A model generated the notes under the pieces. That model made no database searches. It worked only from the letters and a program-made list of their open reading frames with translations, and had not been told where the DNA came from. A program made the position numbers and the translations under genes. Positions 7,405-16,074 of a stretch of DNA of 64,000 bases are shown here, one piece after another (position 1 is the first letter of the stretch; each line of letters opens with the position of its first letter). This DNA comes from Flavobacterium seoulense (GTDB lineage Bacteria > Bacteroidota > Bacteroidia > Flavobacteriales > Flavobacteriaceae). The stretch is from assembly GCF_000695795.1 (NCBI RefSeq), contig NZ_JNCA01000026.1, positions 21,373 to 85,372 of the forward strand, given 5' to 3'.

Positions 7405-8556
7405 ATGATAGCGGTTATATCAGATGACTTTACAGGAGCTGCCGAGATAGGCGGGATTGGTATTCGTAACGGATTTTCGGTTACGATAGATACCAGCGTA
7501 AATTCAAATTACGACTGTGAAGTTTTAGTAATCGCTACTAATACAAGATCCTTGGATAAAACGGAAGCTCAGAAGCAAATCCAGCAAGTTACCAAAGAAT
7601 TATTGGCACTAAAGCCTGATTTTATTTATAAAAAAACAGATTCCTTACTCAGGGGAAAAGTTGGAGACGAATTGACTGCCCAACTAGAAATATCCGCAAA
7701 GAAAAAAGTGTTATTAGTTCCTGCTAATCCTTTGTTGAAACGAACAGTGGTAAATGGTATTTATTATATTAATGAAATTCCGTTAATGGAATCTAATTTT
7801 TTTAATAATGATTTTGCTAAAGGGACAACTTCAAGTGTATTAGATATGATTGGGAAGGATTATAAAGAACAATCATTTTCAGTTTCACTCGGACAGGAAT
7901 TACCTAACAAAGGTTTTATAATTGGCAATACTCCAACTAATGAAGATTTAATGGGATGGGCTAATCTTCTTGATGAAACAATGCTTCCGGCGGGAGGTGC
8001 AGGCTTTTTTGATGCGATTTTGAAAAAAATTAAATCAGAACAAAAAAAAGAATTATCTTCCCTCGTATTTGGAAAAAAAGCTTTGTATCTATGCGGGAGT
8101 AATTATCAGCCTAGCAGGGCAGTAGTGAAGAGGGCTAAAGAAAACGGAGCTTCGGTTTCTTATATGCCAAGTACCATTTTTAATAATATTGATTATGAAA
8201 ATGTGATACAAAAATGGGCCAATGAAATTGTGAAAATTATTCAGAAAAAAGATAAAGTTGTTATAGCTATTGACGAATTAGAATGTAAAGATGTAGAAAA
8301 CGTTTCTAATAAAATTAGTTATATATTTGGAGTGTTGATAAAAAAGATACTCGAAAAAGTAACTTTGGAAGAGTTATTGATAGAAGGAGGGGCAACGGCT
8401 TATTCTATAATTGAACATCTGGGATATAAAAAGTTCTATCCGGAACAGGAACTATCTCAGGGTGTTATAAGGATGGAAATTGAGCAAACAACTAAAATGC
8501 ATCTAACATTAAAGCCAGGAAGCTATCAATGGACTGATTCGGTCTGGAAATTTTAA
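7405..8556 (+). CDS. Four-carbon acid sugar kinase family (DUF1537)
   Basis: A 383-residue two-domain kinase. The N-terminal substrate domain begins ISDDFTGAAEIG and contains YKKTDSLLRGKVGDE near residue 74. The C-terminal nucleotide domain contains LYLCGSNYQPS near residue 228 and the glycine-rich IEGGATAYSIIEHLG near 330. Characterised members phosphorylate D-threonate, D-erythronate or 3-oxo-tetronates at O4. Most members I know have an Asp in the glycine motif (GGDT) where this one has Ala, which may mark a subfamily. The order PdxA2 then kinase matches known tetronate pathways. The substrate here is inferred, not proven. Confidence 0.88.
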   Translation: MIAVISDDFTGAAEIGGIGIRNGFSVTIDTSVNSNYDCEVLVIATNTRSLDKTEAQKQIQQVTKELLALKPDFIYKKTDSLLRGKVGDELTAQLEISAKKKVLLVPANPLLKRTVVNGIYYINEIPLMESNFFNNDFAKGTTSSVLDMIGKDYKEQSFSVSLGQELPNKGFIIGNTPTNEDLMGWANLLDETMLPAGGAGFFDAILKKIKSEQKKELSSLVFGKKALYLCGSNYQPSRAVVKRAKENGASVSYMPSTIFNNIDYENVIQKWANEIVKIIQKKDKVVIAIDELECKDVENVSNKISYIFGVLIKKILEKVTLEELLIEGGATAYSIIEHLGYKKFYPEQELSQGVIRMEIEQTTKMHLTLKPGSYQWTDSVWKF

Positions 8557-8567
8557 AACTATAAAGC

Positions 8568-10136
8568 ATGAATGAATCTTCGTTACACTTTATTGACTAT
8601 TTGATAATAATCATATCATTATTAGTTACGTTAGGAGTGGGAGTAAGATATTCTGGAAAAAATACTAATACACAACAATATTTTGCAGCAGGAGGGAATA
8701 TTCCTGCCTGGGCTATTGGAATGTCCATTTTTGCAACATTAATTAGTAGTGTAACATTTTTAGCTTATCCGGGTGAGGGTTATAATTCCAATTGGATATT
8801 GCTTATCCAGGGTTTTATGGTACCTGTTGTGCTTTTTTTCTCCATACGGTTTATTGTGCCTTTGTATCGAAATGTAATTGGGTTAAGTGCCTATGAATAT
8901 TTCGAAAAAAGATTCGGCTATCTTGCAAGAGTTTATGGTTCAATAGGGTTTATTTTCGCTCATTTTTCTAAAATGGGCTCGGTATTATTCTTATTGTCAT
9001 TAGCCTTAAATTCTATGACAGGAATCGATTCGATGACTATTCTTTGGGTCATCGGAATTTCGATTATATTGATTACACTTTTAGGAGGAATGGAAGCTGT
9101 AATTTGGTTAGACGTTATTCAGGGATTTTTACTTATTTTAGGAGGATTATTAGCAATAGGAGTTATTATTTTTAAAACTGATGGCGGACTCGGAGCGATT
9201 TTAAATCATGCCATTAATCAGGATAAAATAGGATTTGGACCCTATGATTTCGATTTTGTAAACCTTACTTTTTGGGTAATGTGTGTTAATGGAATATTTT
9301 ATGCTATTCAAAAATATGGAGCCGATCAAACTATTGTGCAGCGTTATCTTACCGCAAAATCCGATAAAGAAGCTATAAGAGGATCTATAATAGGAATAGC
9401 CATTACAGTGCCTATATGGGCTTTGTTTATGTTTATAGGGACAGCCTTGTTTTCGTTTTATGCCATCAATAATTTAGATTTACCAGTTGGAATAGACCCG
9501 GATGCCGTTTTTCCGTTTTTTATAACAACACAATTACCGCCAGGATTAGTTGGACTAATATTATCGGCACTTATTGCTGCTGGAATTTCCAGTTTAGATG
9601 CCGATTTGAATTCTCTCGCAGCTGTAGGAGTAGATGATTATTATAAACGATTGAATCCAAATAGTTCAGGAAGACAACAGCTTAATTTTGGTAAATTATT
9701 AGTTGTTATTGCAGGTTTGGGAGCCATTTCTATTGCTACTATTTATATAAAATTAGATGATGAAATAGGGATATTATCTACCGTTTTTATGCTATATGCC
9801 ATTTTTTCCGGTGGAATTGCAGGAATGTTGTTATTAGGACTTTTTGTGAATCGTGCTAATAAACAAGGGCTGTATATAGGTATTATAGCTTGTGTAATCT
9901 TTACAAGTTATGCTTTGTTGACTTCGACTTTTACAGATCATGGAACTCATAGAGAACTTCTTTTAGATTTAGGTTTTTATAATTTTACACAGCATAAATA
10001 CATGTTAGGCGTGTATAGTCATATTATATTGTTTTTTGTAGGCTGGGGGGCTAGTTATTTTTTTCCAAAAGCTGAGGTGCCTAATAATCTTACGTATTAT
10101 GGCTATTTAGATAAAAAAAGAAAAGGGTTAATATAA
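8568..10136 (+). CDS. Sodium/solute symporter (SSS family)
   Basis: A 522-residue inner-membrane transporter with about 13-14 hydrophobic segments. SSS-family hallmarks include YFAAGGNIPAWAIGMSIFATLIS near residues 39-61, YEYFEKRFG near 109, the QKYGADQTIVQRYLTAK segment near 250, and LIAAGISSLDADLNS near 338. It is the last gene of the operon, 11 bp after the kinase, so it is expected to import the sugar acid that the other four enzymes degrade, driven by sodium. A terminator hairpin follows at 10160-10199. Confidence 0.93.
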   Translation: MNESSLHFIDYLIIIISLLVTLGVGVRYSGKNTNTQQYFAAGGNIPAWAIGMSIFATLISSVTFLAYPGEGYNSNWILLIQGFMVPVVLFFSIRFIVPLYRNVIGLSAYEYFEKRFGYLARVYGSIGFIFAHFSKMGSVLFLLSLALNSMTGIDSMTILWVIGISIILITLLGGMEAVIWLDVIQGFLLILGGLLAIGVIIFKTDGGLGAILNHAINQDKIGFGPYDFDFVNLTFWVMCVNGIFYAIQKYGADQTIVQRYLTAKSDKEAIRGSIIGIAITVPIWALFMFIGTALFSFYAINNLDLPVGIDPDAVFPFFITTQLPPGLVGLILSALIAAGISSLDADLNSLAAVGVDDYYKRLNPNSSGRQQLNFGKLLVVIAGLGAISIATIYIKLDDEIGILSTVFMLYAIFSGGIAGMLLLGLFVNRANKQGLYIGIIACVIFTSYALLTSTFTDHGTHRELLLDLGFYNFTQHKYMLGVYSHIILFFVGWGASYFFPKAEVPNNLTYYGYLDKKRKGLI

Positions 10137-10159
10137 CTTTAATAATGAAAGTAAAAATC

Positions 10160-10200
10160 AAAAGTCTTAGTTATTTGGAATAAAATAGCTAAGACTTTTT
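10160..10200 (+). terminator. Terminator of the sugar-acid operon
   Basis: Arms AAAAGTCTTAG (10160-10170) and CTAAGACTTTT (10189-10199) are perfectly complementary, with a short loop and trailing Ts. It starts 24 bp after the symporter stop codon. Confidence 0.75.
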
Positions 10201-10270
10201 TGTGTATTTTTATCAAAATAATTAGAAATTAAAGTTAGAATAATTAACTTCTATTTATGAAATTTGATTT

Positions 10271-10278
10271 TACTTTTG
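10271..10278 (+). promoter_or_regulatory. -7 element of the PH-like/SHOCT gene
   Basis: TACTTTTG matches TAnnTTTG exactly and lies 51 bp before the ATG at 10330. No convincing -33 box was found. Confidence 0.4.
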
Positions 10279-10329
10279 TGTTGTAAAACAAATGATTATC
10301 CAGTCAGTAAAAATAATATTAGCTAAATA

Positions 10330-11007
10330 ATGAAAGATCAAATAAAGAAATTTTTAAACGAAGAGCAAGATCCAAAAGCCATTGAAAAAATCACTTCAAA
10401 GCTGAATGATTTGTTGATGAAAAATGAAGAAATAGGTTATATTGGTGTCCAAAAAAAACCGGCAATTACAGTTTTTCCGGATAGTATTGTTTTAACCAAT
10501 AAAAGAATTATTATCTGTCAGCCTAAGAATTTAGGATTATCAATGGATTTTGTTGATTATACCTGGGATCAGATAGAAGGTACTTTTGTAAAAGAAAACA
10601 TTTTGGGTTCAGAGTTTTCTTTTTCAACTAAAACAGATATTACGGTTTCTATTGATTATATTCCAAAAATTCAGGCTAGAAAGATTTATACTTTTGCTAA
10701 GGAACAATTGGATTTATTAAAAAACACAGCTGTTTCTAATACAACTATAATTCCTGAAGAAGTTTCCATTATTGAAGACGAAATTGAAGAGGTAGAAACC
10801 GAAGAAGTAAATGATTTTGCCGAAATTCTTCCGACAACTCCGCCTGTATTTGTAGCTAACGAAGCTTCAAAAGACAATGATCTAAAAGGTTTGTCGCAGG
10901 ATGAGCTTTTTGAGAAATTACAAAACTATAAAAAACTCCTTGATAACGGATTAATTTTACAAGGCGAATACGACGCTTTCAAAAAAGAAATTCTGAGTTT
11001 GATGTAA
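10330..11007 (+). CDS. PH-like domain protein with C-terminal SHOCT domain
   Basis: A 225-residue soluble protein with no signal peptide or membrane span. Residues 30-130 resemble a bacterial PH-like domain: PDSIVLTNKRIIICQP, then DYTWDQIEG, FSFSTKTDITVSID. A Glu-rich acidic linker (about 145-165) follows. The last 40 residues form a SHOCT helix pair, LSQDELFEKLQNYKKLLDNG followed by ILQGEYDAFKKEILSL. SHOCT domains are short oligomerisation or tethering modules in many bacterial proteins; a specific function is not known. It is monocistronic and convergent with the DUF4374 gene across a shared terminator. Confidence 0.8.
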   Translation: MKDQIKKFLNEEQDPKAIEKITSKLNDLLMKNEEIGYIGVQKKPAITVFPDSIVLTNKRIIICQPKNLGLSMDFVDYTWDQIEGTFVKENILGSEFSFSTKTDITVSIDYIPKIQARKIYTFAKEQLDLLKNTAVSNTTIIPEEVSIIEDEIEEVETEEVNDFAEILPTTPPVFVANEASKDNDLKGLSQDELFEKLQNYKKLLDNGLILQGEYDAFKKEILSLM

Positions 11008-11040
11008 GGAATAGTCAACTTTTTAGGACGATAAAAATTA

Positions 11041-11075
11041 AAAACCCCGGCAAGTTCTCAATTTGTCGGGGTTTT
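11041..11075. terminator. Bidirectional terminator between convergent genes
   Basis: Arms AAAACCCCGGCAA (11041-11053) and TTGTCGGGGTTTT (11063-11075) pair with one G-T wobble. A tract on the left and T tract on the right let it serve both the SHOCT gene and the DUF4374 gene. Confidence 0.8.
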
Positions 11076-11170
11076 AGTGTTATGATAAATAAATAGGGAG
11101 AAATTAAATCAGATTGCACTAAAATAATTTCGGATTAGCAGCTGTTTCCCTAACTCAGCCTGCTTTTTTA

Positions 11171-12565
11171 TTAGTAAGCTCCTAAGAAGAAACTTCCTGT
11201 AGCAGTTTTTAATTTTGCTCCTTTTTTAATTTCTTTTGTTTTAGTATTTATGATATAAATATTACCATCTTTTCCTGAAGGAGTTAACGGAAGATATACA
11301 TTGTCTCCAACAAGACCTATGTTTTGGAATTGACCAAATGTAGAAGCTAATGCTGCGTCTGTTTCAATTTCTGTAGTTAATTTAGTTGCAGTTTTATCAT
11401 TTAAATTTATTAAAGCAACGTACCCACCTGTAGCACTTGATGTTGTGTATAATACTACAGCAAGTCCATCTTTAATATATCTCCATGCTTTAATTTGAGC
11501 TCCAGTAATACTTAAAGCAGTATTTAAATTAAAGTGGTAATTTTGATCATATTCACCAGTTGCTTTACTAATACGTAAGATATCTGGACCAGAAGTAGCG
11601 GTTGCTTGGTAAAGATTTCCATCAGTACCAACATATTGTGTTAATGTACGGTATCCTAAATTGTCAATCTTACTGTTATTAGAAATAATAATTTTAGCAT
11701 TTGTTAATCTTGGATAATCTACTACATAAGTAACAGTACCTAAATCTCTTACTTCAGTAGATAATTGCCATCCATTTATAGCACCACTAGTTGTATTTGT
11801 AGTTACTGTACCATTAACGTTATGTCTTCTAATACCTAAACCAATATAAAGTTTAGTTTTATCTTGATTCAATACAGGTACATCAGCTCTCCATACATGA
11901 TATCCTTTAGCTTCTAATTCAGTTCCAAGTTCGATATTGATACTACCTGTATTTGTAATGGCAGTACTATTTAAATCGATATTGGCAATTTTTATTGTAC
12001 CTTTTGGATGACGGTATTTATAATTAGGTGCTGTTCCTGTGTAAGGATCTAATGCTTCACCGAAAGAAACTCCAACACCAATACCTTCAGCTGCTTTTAC
12101 CCAGCGTGGAGATGTTCCTAAAATTGTTGCAGTATTTAATTCAAACCCTACTTCTTCATATTTACCTTCACCATTTACTTTGTATTTATTAAATACTCCA
12201 CCTTCTGTTCCAGTATATTGTATGTTGTATAAGAATTTACCATCTTCCGAAGCTTGAACACGAGCAGTACGACTTGATTTTAGGGCAAAACCATTTACAT
12301 ATTTTTCACCTTCCATTTTAAAAAGATCAACTTCATAATTTGGATCAGCTGCATTTTCTTGAGTTATAGCATAAGCACGAGTGCCTCCGTTTCCTGCAGT
12401 TCCACCAGCATCTGGAAAAGATCCAGTTAAAGTAATCCAACGAGTTCCATCATCTCCACCATTGTTTCCAGAATCGTTGTTGTTATCATCATTATTACAG
12501 CTTCCTAATGTCAGACCTGCAATAACAGTACTCAATAATGCTATTCTAAATAGATTTTTTTTCAT
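11171..12565 (-). CDS. DUF4374-family surface lipoprotein
   Basis: A 464-residue lipoprotein. The signal peptide ends in LTLGSC with Cys23 as lipidation site, followed by an Asn/Asp-rich stretch (NNDDNNND) of the kind that directs lipoproteins to the cell surface in Bacteroidota. The rest is beta-rich with repeated strands, consistent with a beta-propeller. DUF4374 proteins occur next to TonB receptors, and I recall the Bacteroides xenosiderophore protein XusB being of this type. Here it follows a TonB receptor gene by 18 bp. It is therefore likely the extracellular ligand-capturing partner of that receptor, for a siderophore or similar chelate. Confidence is good for family, moderate for ligand class. 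Confidence 0.78.
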   Translation of the reverse strand: MKKNLFRIALLSTVIAGLTLGSCNNDDNNNDSGNNGGDDGTRWITLTGSFPDAGGTAGNGGTRAYAITQENAADPNYEVDLFKMEGEKYVNGFALKSSRTARVQASEDGKFLYNIQYTGTEGGVFNKYKVNGEGKYEEVGFELNTATILGTSPRWVKAAEGIGVGVSFGEALDPYTGTAPNYKYRHPKGTIKIANIDLNSTAITNTGSINIELGTELEAKGYHVWRADVPVLNQDKTKLYIGLGIRRHNVNGTVTTNTTSGAINGWQLSTEVRDLGTVTYVVDYPRLTNAKIIISNNSKIDNLGYRTLTQYVGTDGNLYQATATSGPDILRISKATGEYDQNYHFNLNTALSITGAQIKAWRYIKDGLAVVLYTTSSATGGYVALINLNDKTATKLTTEIETDAALASTFGQFQNIGLVGDNVYLPLTPSGKDGNIYIINTKTKEIKKGAKLKTATGSFFLGAY

Positions 12566-12583
12566 GATATTAATTTAATTTGA

Positions 12584-14860
12584 TTATAAAAATTTACTAA
12601 AAGTGTAATTTAATTTGAAGTAGATACCTCTACCTGGTTTTTGTATTTGAAAATTATCATATACTTCTGCATTAAGTATGTTTTTTACGTCTATACTAGC
12701 AACTAATTTTTGAGCAGGGAAACGATAACTTAATCCTAAATCATGTGAAAACTGAGTTGGTGTTATAGAAAATTGAGGTTGCCCTCTAACGGTGAAATAT
12801 TCGCCTACATATCCAGCATTATAGTAAGTGCTTAATGTCGATTTCTTCTGAAAAAGATTCTTAAAAGTATATTGCATATTCATGTTCATCGTAAAAAAAG
12901 GCTCGTTAATTACCTGATGATTATAATATCTATTTGGTCTCCCTTTTTCATCGAATTCACTTTTATCAAGATTATTGAATTTTGAAATATTAAAAGAAGT
13001 GTTTAATCGATTATTATAGATGTAAATAATTTCAGCTTCAAATCCTCTTGCCTGTGTTCTTTGAAGATTTACATATCTTGAAACTTGTATATCTGCACCT
13101 GATTCATCTTTAATATCTGCATCAGCTACAGTCTGGATAGTAATTTTATCATAACCATTACGCCAAAATGCATTAGCATAAAGAGATATTTTGTGTTTAC
13201 CAAAATTTGATGGATTCCAACGAAATCCTAAATTGTAATTGATATATCTTTCTCCTTTCAGTTGGAGATTAGGTAATATGTTTCTAGAAGGATCACCAAA
13301 AAGTTGAATTTCATCTGGCATTATGTATGAGTTTTCTGTTGACCCAATAAGAAATACATCAGAAATTACATTATAAGATATTGTACCGCCATAGCCAAAA
13401 TTGCTGTCAGTGGTAGAATTAATCTCTTCAGCAATAGAATTTACTCCATCTGTAGTTATGATTCTTTTGCGTAAATCGTTGGTACGATTGATTGTATACT
13501 TTCCTAAAATATTAGTTTTTAATTTTCTATTGAAAGTTTCCGCCTCATAATTCATTGAAATAATATTTTTATAAATATCACTTTCTGTAGCTAAATCACT
13601 AGCACCAGGTGTCAATAAATCCTCTTCTATTCTGCTAGTTCCTTCAATTTTATGATTCAGAGAGGCCCTATGACCATCGGTAATCATATATCCCAGATTA
13701 GTACGGGCATTAATTACCTTTCTATCTATATTTGAGATAACTTTTTTTCCTTGCTGTCCTCCATCTTTTGTACGTAATTGTACAATTTCTTCATTTACAA
13801 TGGCTTCTCTTATTTTACCATTCCAATTGTAGGCCCAACCTACGGTATCCTGTAAATAGGTACTGCGTTCGCTTCGTGCTGCAATAACACTTAAGGTTAA
13901 ATCTTTTGTTAAGAAATTTTTCTTGTTATAGTTTAGTATAAATGCATGAGCTTCAGTTTCATTAAATCGACCTACATAAGGTACCGACATTGTGATTCCG
14001 TGTGGGATTTCAGTATAATTGCTCGATCCGTTATACCCAATAAAAAATTGATCAGCCCATTTAGTGTCAGTGAAACCTACTTCAAAACGTCCTGCTATGT
14101 TTTTATAAGTATTGTTAAATCGTTTAACCTTATAATTTCTTATAATTTGCTGGAATTCATTTACATATGTTGATGAGTGACCCCAGGTTTCATAGCTGTT
14201 GTCTGTATAGATGTAAGCACCTGAACCTCTAAAAGAAAGACCTGATTTTTTTTCACGAAGCATTACACTAAGATCAGATTGAAACGTATTGAATGAACCA
14301 TAAGAAACAGCAGCTGTTGCATTGTTTTGTGATACATCTTTTTTCAATACTACATTGATAGCACCGCCTACATAATCTCCTGTCAAATGAGAAGGTAATA
14401 CACCTTTGTACACTTCTATACGTTCAATCATAGAAGGAGGTATGTTATTTAAGTTGAAAGATTGTCCAAAAGTTGAAACTTCTATTCCATCTAAAAATAT
14501 TCCAACAGTACTTCCGGACATTCCATTAAGGTTGTATTCAACATTAGAACCTATTCCTCCGTTTTGTCTTACACGTACACCTACTGATCGGTCTAATAAT
14601 TCGTTAGTGGTTAGGTTTCTTAACGATGCTTCTTTAGTTTCTATAATGGCTACTGCAAATCCGGAAGTTTCAACTTTTTGCTTTTTTGATTTTCCTTTAA
14701 CGCTTACATCGTGTAGTTCTTCTGCTTCTTCAGGATCTTTTTTCGCTGGTTTTTCTTTTTTCTGTTCTTTTTGTGCTTTTTCATTATTTTTTGTTTCCTG
14801 TGAAAAAACAGAAACTGAAAGCAGGAAAAATAACACGTAATAAGGTAGTTTTGTGTTCAT
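12584..14860 (-). CDS. TonB-dependent receptor, partner of the DUF4374 lipoprotein
   Basis: A 758-residue outer-membrane receptor. I place the start at the ATG at 14858-14860, which begins a clean signal peptide (YYVLFFLLSVSVFSQ); a longer frame reaches 14944 but only adds a non-signal stretch. After the signal peptide comes a highly charged Lys/Glu linker (about residues 20-50), then directly the plug, with ELLDRSVGVRVRQNGGIGS and VEYNLNGMSGS and RIEVYKGVLP. There is no carboxypeptidase-like domain. The barrel ends in the usual aromatic strand. It is divergent from an AraC regulator, and its promoter region holds the repeat pair that regulator probably binds. Likely substrate: a siderophore or metal chelate. 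Confidence 0.88.
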   Translation of the reverse strand: MNTKLPYYVLFFLLSVSVFSQETKNNEKAQKEQKKEKPAKKDPEEAEELHDVSVKGKSKKQKVETSGFAVAIIETKEASLRNLTTNELLDRSVGVRVRQNGGIGSNVEYNLNGMSGSTVGIFLDGIEVSTFGQSFNLNNIPPSMIERIEVYKGVLPSHLTGDYVGGAINVVLKKDVSQNNATAAVSYGSFNTFQSDLSVMLREKKSGLSFRGSGAYIYTDNSYETWGHSSTYVNEFQQIIRNYKVKRFNNTYKNIAGRFEVGFTDTKWADQFFIGYNGSSNYTEIPHGITMSVPYVGRFNETEAHAFILNYNKKNFLTKDLTLSVIAARSERSTYLQDTVGWAYNWNGKIREAIVNEEIVQLRTKDGGQQGKKVISNIDRKVINARTNLGYMITDGHRASLNHKIEGTSRIEEDLLTPGASDLATESDIYKNIISMNYEAETFNRKLKTNILGKYTINRTNDLRKRIITTDGVNSIAEEINSTTDSNFGYGGTISYNVISDVFLIGSTENSYIMPDEIQLFGDPSRNILPNLQLKGERYINYNLGFRWNPSNFGKHKISLYANAFWRNGYDKITIQTVADADIKDESGADIQVSRYVNLQRTQARGFEAEIIYIYNNRLNTSFNISKFNNLDKSEFDEKGRPNRYYNHQVINEPFFTMNMNMQYTFKNLFQKKSTLSTYYNAGYVGEYFTVRGQPQFSITPTQFSHDLGLSYRFPAQKLVASIDVKNILNAEVYDNFQIQKPGRGIYFKLNYTFSKFL

Positions 14861-14927
14861 TACTAGGATAATATGTTTTTTTATTAAAAAACTATACTTA
14901 ATTAGATTTATTATAAATAAATTTGTG

Positions 14928-14935
14928 CAAAAATA
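14928..14935 (-). promoter_or_regulatory. -7 element of the receptor/DUF4374 operon
   Basis: On the minus strand this reads TATTTTTG, a full TAnnTTTG match, 67 bp upstream of the receptor ATG. There is no TTTG box at the -33 position. Instead the direct repeats at 14963-14998 start about 27 bp further upstream, a placement typical of activator-dependent promoters. Confidence 0.55.
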
Positions 14936-14962
14936 GTCTCTCAATAGATGAAAGAGATAGGG

Positions 14963-14998
14963 AAAAACGGATTATTACTTTGTAAAAACGGATTATTA
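14963..14998. repeat. Two identical 15-bp direct repeats, 21 bp apart (probable AraC binding sites)
   Basis: AAAAACGGATTATTA occurs at 14963-14977 and again, identically, at 14984-14998. The start-to-start distance of 21 bp is two helical turns, the usual spacing of AraC-family half-sites. The pair lies between the divergent receptor and AraC genes and ends 2 bp before the AraC GTG start codon. Confidence 0.75.
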
Positions 14999-15000
14999 TT

Positions 15001-16074
15001 GTGAAATTTAAATCGAGTATTGTAGGACGGGAAAATCCCATTACAGTAATAGAAACTGATTGGGATTACAATCAGAAAAGTCATTTTGTTGAAGAAAAGA
15101 CCGCTATAAAAGAGGATGATGTAGAGCAAATCACGATTAATAACCTGATTGCTGAGGGAATTTTGATTGTTGATACAAAGATGTTTTTCGCACAAGAACA
15201 AATCATTAAAACAGAGATGATTGGGGAAGCAATAGTAATGAACTTTATTTTTTCCAACAATTTAGAATCTCATATTGATCAGGTGGAGGAAGATGAATAT
15301 TCTATTGAGAACACTCATAATATCTTATATGCTTCCAGACTGAATGCAACGTTTAAAATTCCGGCCTTAGAAGAAATAAATTATCTGTCTATTATTTTGT
15401 CTCCTGAGTTTTATTCGAAAATGATTAATGAAGATTGGGGAATTCATAAAAAATTCTCTAAAAATATCATCGAGAAAAAAACAGGTTATTTAACTCCTAA
15501 ATATGCTCCATTCAATTCAGGAATACAATGGATTATTCACGAAATAAAAAAATGTACTTACGAAGGTTCGATGAAAAAAATGTATTTGGAAGCCAAAATC
15601 AAAGAATTGCTGATTTTTCAATTGGATTCTTTGATCGAAAAACCTAAAAATACAGAACAAATAGGAGAGGAAGATTTAAGTAAGTTGATGAAAGCCAAAT
15701 TAATTTTGGAAAAAAACTTTACTAATGCACCATCGCTTCCGGAACTTGCGAGATTAATTTCGCTGAATGAATTCAAATTAAAGAAAGGTTTCAAGACTTG
15801 TTTTAAAACTACAATTAAAAGTTATGTAACTCAACTAAGAATGGAATATGCTAAGGACTTATTTAAAAATGAGACTTCAAACGTAGGTGAGGTGGCTTAT
15901 AAATGCGGTTATAAAGATGTATCTCACTTTTCGGCGGCATTTAAATTTTTCTATGGATTTACTCCGGCGAGTTTCAGGAAAATCAATATTGGTACAAAAA
16001 TATACCTTTTATACTGGAACTTTTTTGATACTTTTTATTTAGATATTCTTTCTTTCGAATGTTATTTAGTGTAG
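15001..16074 (+). CDS. AraC-family transcriptional regulator
   Basis: A 357-residue regulator. Residues 1-215 are an N-terminal ligand domain without a recognised motif. The AraC DNA-binding domain lies at about 228-325: LARLISLNEFKLKKGFKTCF for the first helix-turn-helix, VGEVAYKCGYKDVSHFSAAF and FYGFTPASFRK for the second. The start is GTG at 15001; an in-frame stop lies 18 bp upstream, so no earlier common start exists. Domain layout resembles PchR-type regulators of siderophore receptors, which fits the divergent TonB receptor gene. The protein continues about 30 residues past the usual end (hydrophobic, YLLYWNFFDTFYLDIL), which is unusual. Confidence 0.88.
   Translation: MKFKSSIVGRENPITVIETDWDYNQKSHFVEEKTAIKEDDVEQITINNLIAEGILIVDTKMFFAQEQIIKTEMIGEAIVMNFIFSNNLESHIDQVEEDEYSIENTHNILYASRLNATFKIPALEEINYLSIILSPEFYSKMINEDWGIHKKFSKNIIEKKTGYLTPKYAPFNSGIQWIIHEIKKCTYEGSMKKMYLEAKIKELLIFQLDSLIEKPKNTEQIGEEDLSKLMKAKLILEKNFTNAPSLPELARLISLNEFKLKKGFKTCFKTTIKSYVTQLRMEYAKDLFKNETSNVGEVAYKCGYKDVSHFSAAFKFFYGFTPASFRKINIGTKIYLLYWNFFDTFYLDILSFECYLV

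Noticed and set aside
4285..10136. Naming the operon a D-threonate pathway
   Set aside because: Two enzymes fit, but the lyase and dehydrogenase are unexplained, so a specific substrate is not justified.
12381..12578. Short plus-strand ORF antisense to the DUF4374 gene
   Set aside because: It is the reverse frame of the Asn/Asp-rich lipoprotein start; no independent support.
14406..14840. 144-codon plus-strand ORF antisense to the TonB receptor
   Set aside because: Ser/Phe-rich shadow of the Lys/Glu linker and plug; no start signal or family resemblance.
14963..14998. Possible start of a CRISPR-like array
   Set aside because: Only two copies with a 6-bp gap; spacing and position between divergent genes fit a regulator site instead.
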